Below are positions 39,812 through 52,016 of a stretch of DNA of 64,000 nt, piece after piece (position 1 is the stretch's first letter; every line of letters begins with the position of its first letter). Source of the stretch: Erigeron canadensis (taxonomy: Eukaryota > Streptophyta > Magnoliopsida > Asterales > Asteraceae); NCBI RefSeq assembly GCF_010389155.1, contig NC_057765.1, positions 24,554,980 to 24,618,979 of the forward strand. Reading direction: 5' to 3'. The notes under the pieces are model-generated. The model had not been told where the DNA came from and did not search any database. It worked only from the letters and a program-made list of their open reading frames with translations. The position numbers and the translations under genes are program-made.

Positions 39812-40469
39812 ATAACGAAGAAAAGGATCTAGGCCAATCCATCAAAAGTTAGCAAGCTTTCGCAGCTACTCCTGCCAACCTCGATAAAGGAAGTGCAAAG
39901 TCTGAACGGGAAATTGGCAGCGTTAAGCAGATTCTTGTCTAAAGGCGCTGAAAAGCAACTCCCATTCTTTAAAACACTTAAGGGATGCATAGACAAGAAG
40001 ACTTTCAAATGGACTGTTGAGGCCAACGAAGCATTCGAGCAAATGAAAAAATATATCGCGGAGCTACCGACTCTGACATCCCCGATAGCAGGAGAAACCT
40101 TATATGTATATACATATACATTGCGACATCTGAGGAATGTGTAAGCTCCGTACTACTGGCCGAAAGAGACAGGAAGCAAATTCCCATCTATTTCGTCAGC
40201 CGGATCCTGCAAGGAGCAGAAGCGCGGTATCCAGAGCTCGAAAAACTGGTCTTAGCATTAGTTCATATAGCCAGAAGGCTCCGACGTACTTCCAGGCCCA
40301 CAACATCACAGTCTTAATAGACAAACCAATCAAGCAAGTGCTGCTCAAACCCGAAAAATCGGGTAGAATGGCCAAATGGGCTATCGAACTCGGGGAACAT
40401 GACATAGAATTTCGTCCTCAAAGCTCTATGAAAGGTCAGGTGCTTGCAGACTTTATCGCAGAAACCTGA
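39812..40469 (+). pseudogene. Retrotransposon RNase H region, frameshifted
   Basis: Pieces at 39893-40130 (LNGKLAALSRFLSKGAEK, then FFKTLK) and 40137-40469 (ending MKGQVLADFIAET) are in different frames. They form the connection and first RNase H domain of pol, broken by at least two frameshifts. Confidence 0.75.
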
Positions 40470-41693
40470 CATAACAAGGAAACCGGAGATACGAGTCACT
40501 CAAGCACACTAACCATCACCGAAGAGCGTGATAGGAGCAAATGGCAGCTATATACAAACGGGGCATCAAGCAAGAGTGGCTTCGGAGCAGGCCTAATGCT
40601 AATAGGACCTGATCAGAAGGAGTACACTTACGCGTTGCGGTTCAAGTTCGAGACAACGAACAACGAGGCGGAATACGAAGCATTATTAGCAGGGCTCCGG
40701 ATAGCGAAGGACATGAAAGTCCGACACATACATGTATATGTAGACTCGCAGCTAGTAGCCAAACAAGTCCAAGGGGAGTTCGAAGCAAAACAATCAACAA
40801 TTAAAAAATATTTAGAGAAAGTTCATGAATTGATAAACTGCTTCGGGTCATTCGAAATAGAACACATAAGGAGGAACCAGAACCAAAAAGCGGATGCGCT
40901 TAGCAAGCTGGCATCCCTAACATTTTCTCATCTAGCCAAAGACGTTCTGATAGAGGTCCTCGAAGACAGATCAATAGAAGGGAAGGAAGTACTAGCAACA
41001 ATCACGGAAGACCTGAACAACTGGATAACACCTATAAAGGAATATCTAGTGAGTGGGCTCCTCCTAGAGGATAAGAACGAAGCTCGGAAAATAAGAATTA
41101 AAGCGCCTCAGTTCAAATTAATGGATGGAGTCCTGTACAAGAAAGCCTCCCTAACCCCATGGCTGAGGTGCGTTGGGCCAAACGAAGCAAACATGATAAT
41201 AACAGAAACACACGGAGGGATCTGCGGACACCATGCTGGCCCAAGGTCGATAGTAGCGAAGATACTGCGACTCGGCTACTACTGGCCAACTATGCATCAG
41301 GATGCATCAGCAACGATACAAGTATGTGTAAATTTCCAACTACACGCAAATGTCAGTAGGATGCCCAAACAAGACATGACCTCCGTTATCTCAGCTTGGC
41401 CCTTCGCGCAATGGAGAATAGACATAGTGGGACCATTACCAGCAGCACTGTCAGGACACAGGTTTTTGATCGTCGCGATTGATTACTTCACCAAATGGGT
41501 AGAAGCAAAACCGCTGACGGAGATCACAGGGAAGAACGTTGAAAAATTCATCTTCGAGCATATAATTTGCCGATTCGGGGTGCCACACACCATCATCTCC
41601 GATAATGGGAAACAATTCTTGGAGGGCACATTCCCAGATTTCTGCGGTTGGTTAAAATTACAGCAAAATTGTACCTTCGTATATCATCCCTAA
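40470..41693 (+). pseudogene. Archaeal-type RNase H and integrase N-terminal and core domains
   Basis: The frame from about 40540 reads a second RNase H (ASSKSGFGAG, TTNNEAEYEALLAGL, VDSQLVAKQV, NQKADALSKLA). Integrase follows, with its zinc finger (HGGICGHH, but the second Cys is replaced in CVNF) and catalytic Asp residues in DIVGPL and ISDNGKQF. It ends at a TAA after VYHP, a nonsense change before the third catalytic residue. Presence of both RNase H types is a Tat-lineage trait. Confidence 0.85.
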
Positions 41694-42254
41694 GGCAACG
41701 GAATGGTCGAAGTAACAAATCGCGACCTAGTCAAAGGTATTGAGAAAAGGCTGGGACCTACTCGAAAAGGATGTGTCGATGAAATACCCTTAGTATTATG
41801 GGGATTAAGAACCACGCCAAAAAGGGGAACAAAAGAAACCCCCTTCAGCTTGTTATACAGATTAGAAGCAGTTTTATCGACGGAGTTCCAGGTCTCCACC
41901 TGCAGGGTATCCAACATGGAGACGGAGAACAATAATGAGAATCTACGGATAAACCTCGACATCCTGGATGAAACAAGGGAAATAGCGGCGATCCGAACAG
42001 CTTCCTACCGACAAAAAGTAGAAAACTACAATAATAAAAGGGTACGGAAGTCAACCTTTAAGCCAGGAGATTATGTGCTCAGATTAAATAGTCAGAGCGG
42101 TAAAGAGGAAAGAGGAAAACTTGGCCAAACATGGGAAGGACCATACAAAGTAACCCATGCCTATGGCAACGGAGCATACCACTTGGTCGACATGGAAGAC
42201 AATTCAGTCGGAAGGCCATGGAACGCAGTAAACCTTCGCCGTTTCTACCACTAA
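41694..42254 (+). pseudogene. Integrase C-terminal part
   Basis: Continues the integrase after the stop: GMVEVTNRDLVKGIE carries the expected catalytic Glu, and the end has FKPGDYVLRLN, GKLGQTWEGPYKV and RPWNAVNLRRFYH. No chromodomain follows, which fits Tat rather than chromovirus elements. Confidence 0.8.
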
Positions 42255-42599
42255 GGACAAAGCTCCAAAAAATATGTATCACCCAATTTGGAGCAAGCCT
42301 TTTAATAAAAATACAAATTTTTAAGCGAACAGGGTCGCAACCTTTCGCACATAATAAATATAAGTACGTACAAGTAATTAAAAAATACCTGAACGTTGGA
42401 GTAAGAGGACGCTCATTAAATCCAGAGTAAGAGGACGCTCATTAAATCCAACATAACCACAACACAAATCTATATATATGAGTATAGATAAAAGTTTGGT
42501 TAAAACTCAAGCACGCAGATATAAGTCTTTAAACAAAGATATAAATCAAAATGTGCAGAGAGTATAACAAACATAGATATTAATGTTTAAAAACATTGA
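42255..42599 (+). other. Retrotransposon internal noncoding stretch
   Basis: Between integrase and the antisense ORF region. It contains a short direct repeat, GAGTAAGAGGACGCTCATTA, at 42399 and 42425. No gene seen. Confidence 0.5.
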
Positions 42600-44529
42600 T
42601 TAAGATGAGGAATGGGGCTTCTTTTGGAGCAACTCTTCGACTGAGGCAGAATCATTGGCAGCGATATCTTTCACAAAAGGGAGATCTGTGCGGGCAAGGG
42701 CATCTTCGGCTGCTAGCACTCTTTCTGTAGTCTGATCAGCAAAATCCGGAGCCAGGGAAACCAACCCATCCCTGGCTAGCTGGGTCAGGATTGACACTCT
42801 CTCCTGAGCATGATTGACACTCCGCCAACAACACACCAGCCTCCTCACTCCTGATAAGCTCAATACAGACATAAGGGATAACCTCAGATATAACCCTTTT
42901 TGACTTCAATTCTGCAGCAACAGCCCTTTGATTAGCCCCCGCCAGTTGGCCCTCAAGATCAATGATACGGGCGTCCCTCCCATCTATGGCCTTCTTACTT
43001 GATTCACAGTAAGTCCCCATATGATTGATCTTCACTTGAGCATTCTGCAGTTGTTTCACAAGTGTGGTACATTGCTTTTGCTGTTAAGGCAATTGCCACT
43101 TCAGATAAAGCTGCTCATTCTACAAACGAGCAATAAAAAACTGCTCCCTATGGCAAGAATCACAAACTGAAGAACCCTCCTCACGGCCATGTCTCCTCGG
43201 GTTAGCCAACTGCCCCTCCATATTTTCTTGTTGTTGAGCCAATAAACGAAGGCGAGCACCTACAACCGTCCCCACCAAAGTACTCATATACACAAGTTGG
43301 TTATGAGAAGCCTGCAAGTTCCTTGCATCTAAAGCCATGAGTTCCCGGATCCAATCCTCTGGAACGAAACGAAGTAAAGCATTCTCCACTACATCAGGCC
43401 CAGGAACATCTGTGGCACGTAAAGTAGAAGCCATAAGCAAACACTGAAGAAAGGAAGATAACAATAAAGGAATACTTACTAAGAGTCAACTCCCCAGGCT
43501 GAAGTTCACCTAGCAGCATCGTAACAAAAATGGACTGTGGTTTTGTCCTTTCCTTTGGGGCCTTGGAAGATGACCTTGATGAAACCTTCCTCTTCTTGGA
43601 AGGAGTAGCAGTAGGAGGGATCTCTCTCTCAACATCCACAATCTCGTGATCAATAGGCTCCACAGATGACAAATTTGCAGCAATAACAGACACCCGAGGC
43701 TGACATTCCAACAAGGGACCCTTCACAAACTCAGCCAGTGTAACCTCTAAAAACAAAACAAAAAAAAAGAGAGAGAGTCATGCTAAGAGATGTGAACCCA
43801 AGATAAAATAAGTAAAAGATAAAGTAAAAATGCACTTACCAGTGCCCCTAACACAAATTCTGGAATCAACTCCCTCGGGCCACTGCTTCAGAATACTGAC
43901 CCGATGCAGAACAACATCAGGATAACGGTCCAATTTGACTGGATTCTGCAAAAGATGGTGATACAGGGGTAATTCAAGGGCATGGTGGGGGGGGGGGGAG
44001 CAGCTTCCTTAAACTTAGTTGGCTTCTCACCAGCCATCAACGGTTCATGGGCTTTAGGAATCATGGAGCACTCAATAAAAACAAACTCATTCTTCTACCC
44101 ATGTACAGCAGTGCTACCGGGAAGAAATATATCAACCTTGGGTTTCTTTTGAATGGTAACCCAATCACCAGCATCACATAAATCAAAACAGGCAGAAAAT
44201 AGATCCACGGTTGGTTCGCCATCAAGGGCACGTCAGAGGATTTCAAAACCAATAATACAGGCAACGCCGTTGGGATGCATATAGGAAAACGGACAGTTGT
44301 AGTGGCTAAGGACATCAAGAAAAAAGGGGGACAAAGGGAATCTCATGTTCCCTCGAGTTACATGGGCAACATACAAACCCACATAACCCTGAGGTGGGTT
44401 TGCAACAGTTTGACCAGACGACGGTAACTGAACCGTCTTATCACAATCTGACAAATAGGTGGTGCAAAGCCACAGTAACCCCTCAGGGGTGATAACGGAA
44501 GAAAGATCACTACGCCCTACCTTTGTCAT
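42600..44529 (-). pseudogene. Antisense ORF of the Tat element, degenerate and apparently spliced
   Basis: Minus-strand pieces: 44529-44061, 43756-43480, 43440-43120 and 43059-42600. The first resembles the domain known as 'putative gypsy type transposon' (PF04195): GYVGLYVAHVTRGNMRFPLS, FFLDVLSHYN, then an in-frame TGA near 44235. The next piece has a SKKRKVSSRSS basic stretch like a nuclear localisation signal. The last pieces are Glu/Gln/Leu-rich and likely coiled coils. GTAAGT at 43475 and an AG near 43440 look like an intron. Function of such antisense ORFs is unknown. Broken here by stops and a long G tract (43987-43998). Confidence 0.6.
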
Positions 44530-44759
44530 TTCTACGATGATTTAAAAGGAAAGTTACAGAAAAAGATACGAGTTACCTGGAGATGGCGAAGAAATTAGGG
44601 CAGAGCGAATGAAGCGATTAGGGAAATGATCGGATCGGACTCGCAGGTAAATAAAAGGTATTCCCTTTCACTATTTTTAATTTTTCATTTTTGACCCTCG
44701 AGATATTTTGAGTCTAACAAAACAGCCAGTTGCTGCCTCTTTCCTTAGACTGGGGGGCT

Positions 44760-45287
44760 TGATGATATACCCATACGGAGATCTAGCTCCGTATCCGAAG
44801 CAGGAGCAGAACTACCTTCGAATAAGTAAAACATACCCAGCCAGAACGGAACCCGATCTCCGTCCAAAACAATTCACTCGGAGCTCAAAGTAGCGAAAAT
44901 CCAGCTCCAAGGAAATATATAAGATCTTCGCCACGATTGCTAAGCTCTGACATACTCGGACATAATTAGGTAACAAGATTACCACAAATCTCCTGAAGAA
45001 GGAAACAAGATATTCATAAAGGAGGAAGAGATTTACCCTAATTCTCTTACCCTCCTCTCCAAGTTATTTACCCTTTATATAAATAGAGGAGGAAGCCCCA
45101 CGACAAAGGGATTATACACATTCATAGGCATAAAAAAACCCCCAAGTCGAACAAATCGGCTTAGCCAAAAAACTATCCGGCGTAAAGCGGTCTCTCCGAC
45201 CCTTTGACCGTATGGGAATCGCCGATAAACACCAACAACCCAACTCACACCTCCGGTTGAGCCATAGTGCATTTATTTGATCAAACA
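44760..45287 (+). repeat. 3' LTR of the Tat-type element
   Basis: Starts TGATGATATACCC right after a polypurine tract (GACTGGGGGGCT, 44748-44759) and ends GATCAAACA. It is the fuller of the two LTRs, 528 bp. Confidence 0.85.
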
Positions 45288-45630
45288 CACCTCTTCTTCA
45301 ACTGGTGTGTTGATACAATTTTTTTTTCCATTCACATGTGAAACGTTATAAAAATATATGTTGCAGAAGAAAGTTTTTTCAAAACCTTATATATACCCGT
45401 TTGTTCACATGTTAACAAATAAGAGAATATATTGATTCACAAGTTCACAAAAAGGATATTTTGAAGGTTTTTTAACAAAAATTTTTCAACAACATAATTT
45501 TTATATCATTTCACATGTGAATGAACTAGGAAAAAAACATGTGATCCAATATATAATTTAAGAGTGCTGCAAAAAATTTGTTTCTAAAATAATGAAAGTG
45601 TATATATATATAAATATATATATATATATA
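45288..45630. other. AT-rich flank ending in a (TA)n tract
   Basis: Right flank of the Tat element. It contains CACATGTGAA repeats (45333, 45513) and TA tracts from 45601. No gene seen. Confidence 0.4.
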
Positions 45631-46275
45631 AAGAGGAAAGTTATTTTTAGTACAAGGGTTTGAAAAAGTATAAAAAGTACAAGGTATTTCCTTCTTCTTC
45701 TTCCTTCTTCTTTCCATCTTCGACCACCACCACCACCACCACCATGATCATCTCCGACCACCATCATGATCCTCCGGCGATGGCGACCATCTCCGGAGAG
45801 ACTTACACATATGTTAGTAACTTACACATGTGTAAGTACAACTTTTTTAGCATTTTAGGGTTTAAAATTTCTTGGTTTTTTCCTTTGCGAGACAACCACC
45901 ATCATCTCCGACCACCCCAACCACGGTGCCGGCGCCGGCATCAAGGTCTTCGCTCGTACCGTAGTAAACCGTCACCATCGCCACCCATTAAATCCATACG
46001 ATTCCCATATGTTTCCCTTGATGGTCAGCTTAGAACAGATGAGGGCCTCTGACCCGTACTGTATCCACCCGAAAACGAACCTAATTCTCGCCAGGAAGTT
46101 AACTTACACATGTGTAAGTTGTACTTACACATGTGTAAATATCGCCGGAGACGGTCACTGTCGCCGGAGGATCATGGTGGTGGTCGGAGATGGAAAGAAC
46201 AAACATGTGTAAGAAAACTTACAATTGTATTTTTTGTACTTTTTTAAATGTTTGTACTATAAATAACTCACCCCT
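45631..46275. mobile_element. Inverted-repeat element in (TA)n, relative of the 25.0-26.3 kb element
   Basis: Its right end, read inward, is ATAGGGGTGAGTTATTTATAGTAC and the left end is GAGGAAAGTTATTTTTAGTAC, each next to TA tracts. The interior has palindromes such as ACTTACACATGTGTAAGT (45823, 46102, 46120). The open frame 45660-46052 is Pro/His-rich low complexity (CACCAC run) and lacks any domain. Confidence 0.6.
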
Positions 46276-46508
46276 ATATATTGCCGATATATATATATAT
46301 ATACGAGACAAATTAACCGCGCGTTGCGGCGGTGAGATGGTGGGGGTGATAAGTCATAGAGTATGATAGGTCATAAGAGGTGATAAGTCATAGAGTGTGA
46401 TAGCCAAATGTCTTAGCCGTCCGGGTTCCATCTTCAGATTTAAAAATTCGTCGAAACTATATCGAACGACATCTGTAATGAAAGAGCATGAAATTTTAAG
46501 AACACTCA

Positions 46509-48873
46509 TGTAACACCCCAACAAGGCGGAATAATGGGATATCACAAGAAAAGCACAGCACGGCATGGAAATTAAGCAGAGACAAATCTAGATGCATTAA
46601 AAGGATTGGGAATCCCTACAACCTAGTCAATTACAAATCCGAGACCATACAAAAATGCACAAGGAGCACGACCATCAAACGTTTACAAAAGAGAGTACAA
46701 AAGATGGTATATGATCCTAAGCATAACCCATAAGCAGGGACAATGAATCACGGATCCACAGTAAAGTCCAAGTCCAATCCTAGTATGCAAACAATCAATT
46801 ATCATCCAACACATCTTTGATTCACCTGTTCACCTGAAAAGTGTACTAAAACGGGTCAACATAAAGTTGGTGAGTTCGTAGGTTTAAATAATAAAGTCTA
46901 GTGTGTCGGGATAACAACCGTTAACGATATACGAGGATTAATAACGTTCAATAACGTGGGCTCAACAACCCAATACGTGAGTATAAAGATACCCATAACA
47001 TGGATTCAACAATCCACAACGTGTGTATAAAAATACCCATAACGTGAGTATAAAGATACCTATAACGTGAGTATAAAAATACCCATAACGTGAGTATAAA
47101 GATACCCATAACGTGAGTATAAAGATACCCATAAAGTGAGTATAAAGATACCCCTAACGTGAGTATAAAGATACCCATAACGTGAGTTTAACAACCCATA
47201 ACGTGAGTATAAAGATACTCATAACGTGGATTTAACAATCCATAACGTAAGTATATATATATGTAATAAACGTTTCAATAACACATATCGCAAGCAAATA
47301 ATTAAGTAGTTATCATCTCGTTCAATATCATAATCAAATGTATCAACCGACAAGCATTTAACAAACGAGTACACTTCCCACCCCAAATAAAGTAAACGTA
47401 GGGGCTACGAAACTCACCTTGGCCTCTAGAAGTCGTTAGAAAAAGATTAAGCAGACGAGCGGGGAGCACAACAATCACAAACCTATTACATCAACATCTT
47501 ATCATCACATTATATCCTAAACTATGCCACATTCCCAAGGATGGTTTGTAAGATGAATTTAGAACATTTGGTTAAAGATATAAAGGTTTTGATTGAACAA
47601 AAGTTGAGGTTTGACACTAAATCCGGACGTAGAAATCAAAGTGTTACACGCGCCATGTTATGGATCATTAAGATGTAATAATGAGTATGGGTTAAGCAAC
47701 TAAGGTTTAAACACTTTAGAACACTAAATATACATGATTAGCAAATATGTGACATGTAGGAAAAGCATGTGGCACATAGTTGGCTTTTTCAGATTTTTGG
47801 GCAAATATGTGCCACATGCATCATGCATACATGCATGTGGCACATATTTGACTCTGTTCAGACTTTACACAAAAACTGTGGAACATCATTACTCAATGTG
47901 GCACATATTTAGCTTTTTGAAATTTTTGGAAAAATGTGGCACATGCATACCTGCATGTGCCGCATATTTGATTCTGTTTGAACTTTACACAAAAACTGTG
48001 GCACATCATTACTCAATGTGGCACAGCTGGGCATGTTCTTGCTCAAAACAGATTTCAACACTAAAATTGACCTATGAACGATTTTGGAAGTGCAAATACT
48101 CATTTTTAAGCATCATAAACGCATATAAACATAACCCATAACAAAAATCCGTCCATAACATCAACACAAGTTCAAAATCATCTTAATTCAACCAAAACCC
48201 TAAATGAAACCCTAGTTTGACTCAAATGCGGTTTTGACTCGATTCTTGACCCAAAAACGTTTAGATTCAACTAGAGACACGTTCAACAACATAAAATGAT
48301 GAATATAAGGTAGCTTTAACTTACCAAATCTTCCACAAGCTTCTAACCCGTATTTGAGCTATAAAAGGAGATTTCTTGCACTTTGAGGTTTGGTCTTTTG
48401 ATATGATGATTAGGTGATGATAATGATGATGAATTTATTGCAAATCTAGTTGGGATGTCATTAAATTAACTCAAGAATTTAGAGAGATAGAGAGATGAGT
48501 TGTGCATTTAGTGAGAGATGAGAAAGAGAGAAGGTGTAAGAATTGAATGGAGGAATGATTGGGAGGATAGGGTTGGGTCATGGGTGGTTCATGGATCATG
48601 GGTCGACCCATGGATCACCCGTTTACGTTTCTAATCAAATTTTAACGTCACATTACGTCATAAAATACGACCACATAGCCTCGTCTAGTATAAATACACG
48701 TTTCTAACTCATACATAAATACATGAACTATTTAAATCAGTTAGTATAATAAATCATTTAGCACGTTCGGGTCAACGAGTCGAAAATCAATTAAGCCACA
48801 AAGTCATGGAATTAAATCAAGATTATCCACGTTTAATATACGTTAATACGAGTAAAAAATCACAAATGTTACA
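46509..48873 (+). mobile_element. Solo LTR (2365 bp), same family as 30.9-33.9 kb
   Basis: Starts TGTAACACCCC and ends ATGTTACA. It is flanked by ACTCA (46504-46508) and ACCCA (48874-48878), a 5-bp target duplication with one change. The sister Helitron copy near 50.66 kb shows the uninterrupted site. The interior holds the 23-bp tandem array and a ~115-bp direct duplication (about 47800-47915 and 47915-48030). No retrotransposon genes. Confidence 0.75.
46973..47250. repeat. Tandem array, 23-bp unit, ~11 imperfect copies
   Basis: Units of AACGTGAGTATAAAGATACC followed by CAT, with some variants (GGATTTAACAATCC in place of the second half). The array lies inside the solo LTR. Confidence 0.85.
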
Positions 48874-49107
48874 ACCCATATAATTTCTACGGTTTTTGAG
48901 ATAAAAAATTTTGAATGAATTAAAGGAATAAAATGATTTACGGAGAAGAGAAAAAATAAGTGGTTGAAATTTGAGGAGAGAGAAAAAAAAATATGGCTGA
49001 GATTTCTTCTAAGGGTATTATGAATAAGTGATAGGGTTGTTTTGGGGTTTTCACTTACTTAAAGTTAAAAAAATGGTTGTAACAAATGCTTTATAATATA
49101 GTAGAGA

Positions 49108-50384
49108 TAGAAATAGAGATAGAGATATATAATATATTAGATATTATTTTTACTCTATTATTAATAGATAACACATGGAACCAATTGGTAAATTGACAAG
49201 TTTTGGCTACTAAACTTTCATTTTTGGAAAAAGACTAATATACCCTCATGTGTTCGTCATGTGAGAGCGTGAACAGAAAAAAAAAAAGGGAGTCTGTGCG
49301 TGATAACAAAATTGAAAAAAATAGCCAACTTTAGTTATGAAAACTGTAATTTCTTCACTTATAAACTATAAGTGAAAAAACTGACAATTTAAGGTACCAA
49401 TAATAGTCATGCAGCAAATGTTTATGATTTTGAACGTGCTAACGGATTTATATTGGTCAAATATCACCTTTTGTGGTATTTAGGGAGAAAAAAACCTTTT
49501 TTACTTTCTTAAATAAACATTACACTTCTTTCATTCATAACATAAACCCTTTTACTCAATAAAAAAAATCACTACTACACTATAATAATGAAAATTCATC
49601 ATCTCCGTCTTACTTGTCCGATTCGTCCGATGAGAAAACTCCATAACGAGAAAACTTATCAGCCAGGGAAAAAACTGACTCACGTCTACCATAAGTATAA
49701 ATAAAGTACATGTGGCCACCTGTTTAGGTAGGGTAGGACTTGAACCTAATATCTCTTATAAGGAAACAAGGCTCTTTGACCATTTGGTGATGGTTCGTTC
49801 GTCCGTACTTCACGTACACTTTTTAATTTACGACTTCACTAGGTGAACTTACTAAGACGGCTCACAATGGTCTGTTATCCACTTACCTTTGGCTTGTCAC
49901 CCGATGAATGACGCGGGCACGACTATAACATGGGACGAGATGAGCGACCGACGACGAGGTCTGATTTTTTTTGGCCCATATTTATAATATATATATATAT
50001 ATATATATATAGAAGATTAGAAGAGTAGTGCCGATTTTGAAACAAGAAGAAGAGAGTGATGAGAGAGACAGAGTGTGCAGAGTTTATAGTTTGATATTAG
50101 ATGAAGAAGACGGTGATGACATAAAGGAGTAACGTGGATTTCTCAAGGATATTGAAATTGGTTAATATCGGATTTTGACATCCGCCTTCTTGACTTGGGA
50201 AATTTGGAGTCTTTAATTTTTCATTTTTTTCTTCTATTGTACTCCTTATTGTTTTTTTATTTATTTCCTGAATATCTTTTTTATTTGATTATACTTCTGA
50301 GTAAAGACGGTTGTCATGATAAAGTAATCAAACATATATAATATAACCTCCTCTATTTATGTAGATCAAGTATATAGTTATTTT
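49108..50384. other. AT-rich intergenic DNA
   Basis: GATAGA microsatellite-like run at 49104-49130 and a long TA tract at 49985-50012. A piece at 49720-49810 resembles degenerate repeat DNA. No gene seen. Confidence 0.4.
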
Positions 50385-50825
50385 ATTACTACTATCTAAT
50401 ATTATCGTTTTTTAAAATCTTAATTAAAGATTTGATATACCTAATATAACTCTCTTTTTTATTCATTAAACTAAATATCTGTACCATATATACCTATAAT
50501 ATCCTTTAATCTTAACCATTTATTTTTTTTTTCTCTTCAAATCTCAATCACTAATTTTTTTTTCTCTTCTCCATAAATCATTTTATCCCTCTAATCATTC
50601 AAAATCTTTTATTTCAAAAACCGTATATCGATAAATTATAAAAATTATACGGGTGTTTTTAAAATTTCATGCTCTTTCATTAGAGATGTCATTCGATATA
50701 CTTTTGACGAATTTTTAAATCCGTTGGAGGAGCCCATACGACTAAGTCATTTGGCTATCATACTTTATGACTTGACCTATTACCCACACCATCTCACTGC
50801 TGCAATGCACAGACATTATCTCTCG
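50385..50825 (+). mobile_element. Helitron-like element, intact sister of the split copy at 46.3-49.1 kb
   Basis: Shares CTCTTCTCCATAAATCATTTTAT, TTTCATTAGAGATGTCATTCG and the GATGGTGTGGGTAATAGGTC region (minus strand) with the copy at 46.3-49.1 kb. The 3' end is GCTGCAATGCACAGACATTATCTCTCG. The 5' start (about 50385) is approximate. Confidence 0.5.
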
Positions 50826-52016
50826 TAGTATATCAAATATAACCACTAAAATAGTTATTTGAACATAATATATCAAGATCAATAATAGTTTACTTTAAAC
50901 TTGTCCTTTAAAATCTAGTGTTATTTGAATATTTGTGTAATTTATTATTTTTATTAATTTTTTTTTTCGTTAATTGATATAACGTTTATTGTCAGTTTTA
51001 AAAAGTAGTTCACACAAATTAGTTCGTTGCATTTAGCGTAGGGTCTTTTTTCTGTCTCGTCCTAGGTCTAAAAATCTTCAAAAACGACCCTGGAATGACG
51101 AATCAACACCATCAGGTGTGACTCATCATTGGCTAGCCATTTAATGGCTTGTGAGTGCGATGATGGATGCGAAGGTACTGTGTGCGTGTGTTTTTCTTCC
51201 CTTCGTACAAACATTATTTATTTAATGGATAATAAGTGGATCCAAGACTAATGGTTGGTTAGTGTTGCATTAGCCATTAGGATATATGTTTAAAAGAATT
51301 AGTGTTAGTGGTTGAATGAGGTTTTAGATGTGATACTCACATGGACTAATTATTGAAAAATGATGAATGGGGCACTCTCATGGTTCTAATGTAATTAACA
51401 AGCAGTGTCGGGTTTTGCTTCCCCCATGGTAGCCTCCATGTATTGAGGAAGTAGGCTTTACAGTGAAGTCTTTGCGAAAACAAAGGCACGGCCTCGTCTC
51501 AAAGGTAAAGCTTATCACCAGTCTTCAAAAGCACGAAGGTTGTCTTAGTTTCGAAGACGAATATTTTATCACTTTACACCTACTTCACATTTTACACAAC
51601 CAACACTTTCATAATAACAATTTTTAGTATGTTCTCACGAAAAGGAGTTATTGGCATAAAGCCAAAATTCAGTAAATGTTTTTCCTAACATATTTAAATC
51701 TTGAAATGCAGCAGTGCAGAAGTGCCATCTAGTCCCTTTAAGACGAAATGTTTTCATACTCCTCAACTGTTGTGCTTCTATATTTTGCTGGATTCATTTC
51801 AGAAAGTAACTCATTGATTGGTTCATACACAGTCGATGCTTGAAGCTTACACGTTAGTTTGATACTCTTGGACCAACTTTGTTAACCAATACTTTGTGTT
51901 GTGCACTCACAAATTTGTCATTCGTAATTAAACTGAAATTTCCCATAACCAAATTATTATTACTAGTATACTGTACTTTTTAACTCTTATAGCTAAGAAA
52001 GAAAATTGAAAATTGC
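50826..52016. other. Intergenic DNA left of the dioxygenase pseudogene
   Basis: No gene seen. The sequence becomes less AT-rich from about 51050 to 51560 (ACGACCCTGGAATGACGAATC; GGAAGTAGGCTTTACAGTGAAG), which suggests old repeat or gene debris that I cannot assign. Confidence 0.35.

Larger units (their letters stand above)
37880..45287 (+). mobile_element. Decayed Ty3/gypsy retrotransposon, Tat-type (7.4 kb)
   Basis: Order: truncated 5' LTR, primer-binding site, protease remnant, RT, RNase H, second (archaeal-type) RNase H, integrase, antisense ORF region, polypurine tract, 3' LTR. The second RNase H and the antisense ORF before the 3' LTR mark the Tat lineage (Retand/Ogre group). Gag is essentially missing: only about 300 bp lie between the primer site and protease. 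Several frameshifts and stops break pol, so this copy cannot make functional proteins. The 5' LTR lacks about 88 bp of its left end relative to the 3' LTR, and no target duplication remains. Confidence 0.85.
46304..49107 (-). mobile_element. Helitron-like element split by a solo LTR
   Basis: On the minus strand it starts TCTCTACTATATTATAAAG at 49107 and ends with CCGCCGCAACGCGCGG near 46316-46333, then TTTGTCTCG. Without the LTR it is about 434 bp. A sister copy lies at 50385-50825 in the other direction, with a matching GTGAGATGGTG(G/T)GGGT region and the same CTCG end instead of the usual CTAG. Confidence 0.5.

Noticed and set aside
45660..46052. 130-codon Pro/His/Ser-rich frame
   Set aside because: Arises from CTT and CAC simple repeats inside an inverted-repeat element; no start context or domain.
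47734..48141. 135-codon frame with Cys/His/Tyr repeats
   Set aside because: Lies in a ~115-bp direct duplication inside the solo LTR; the apparent repeats come from the DNA duplication.
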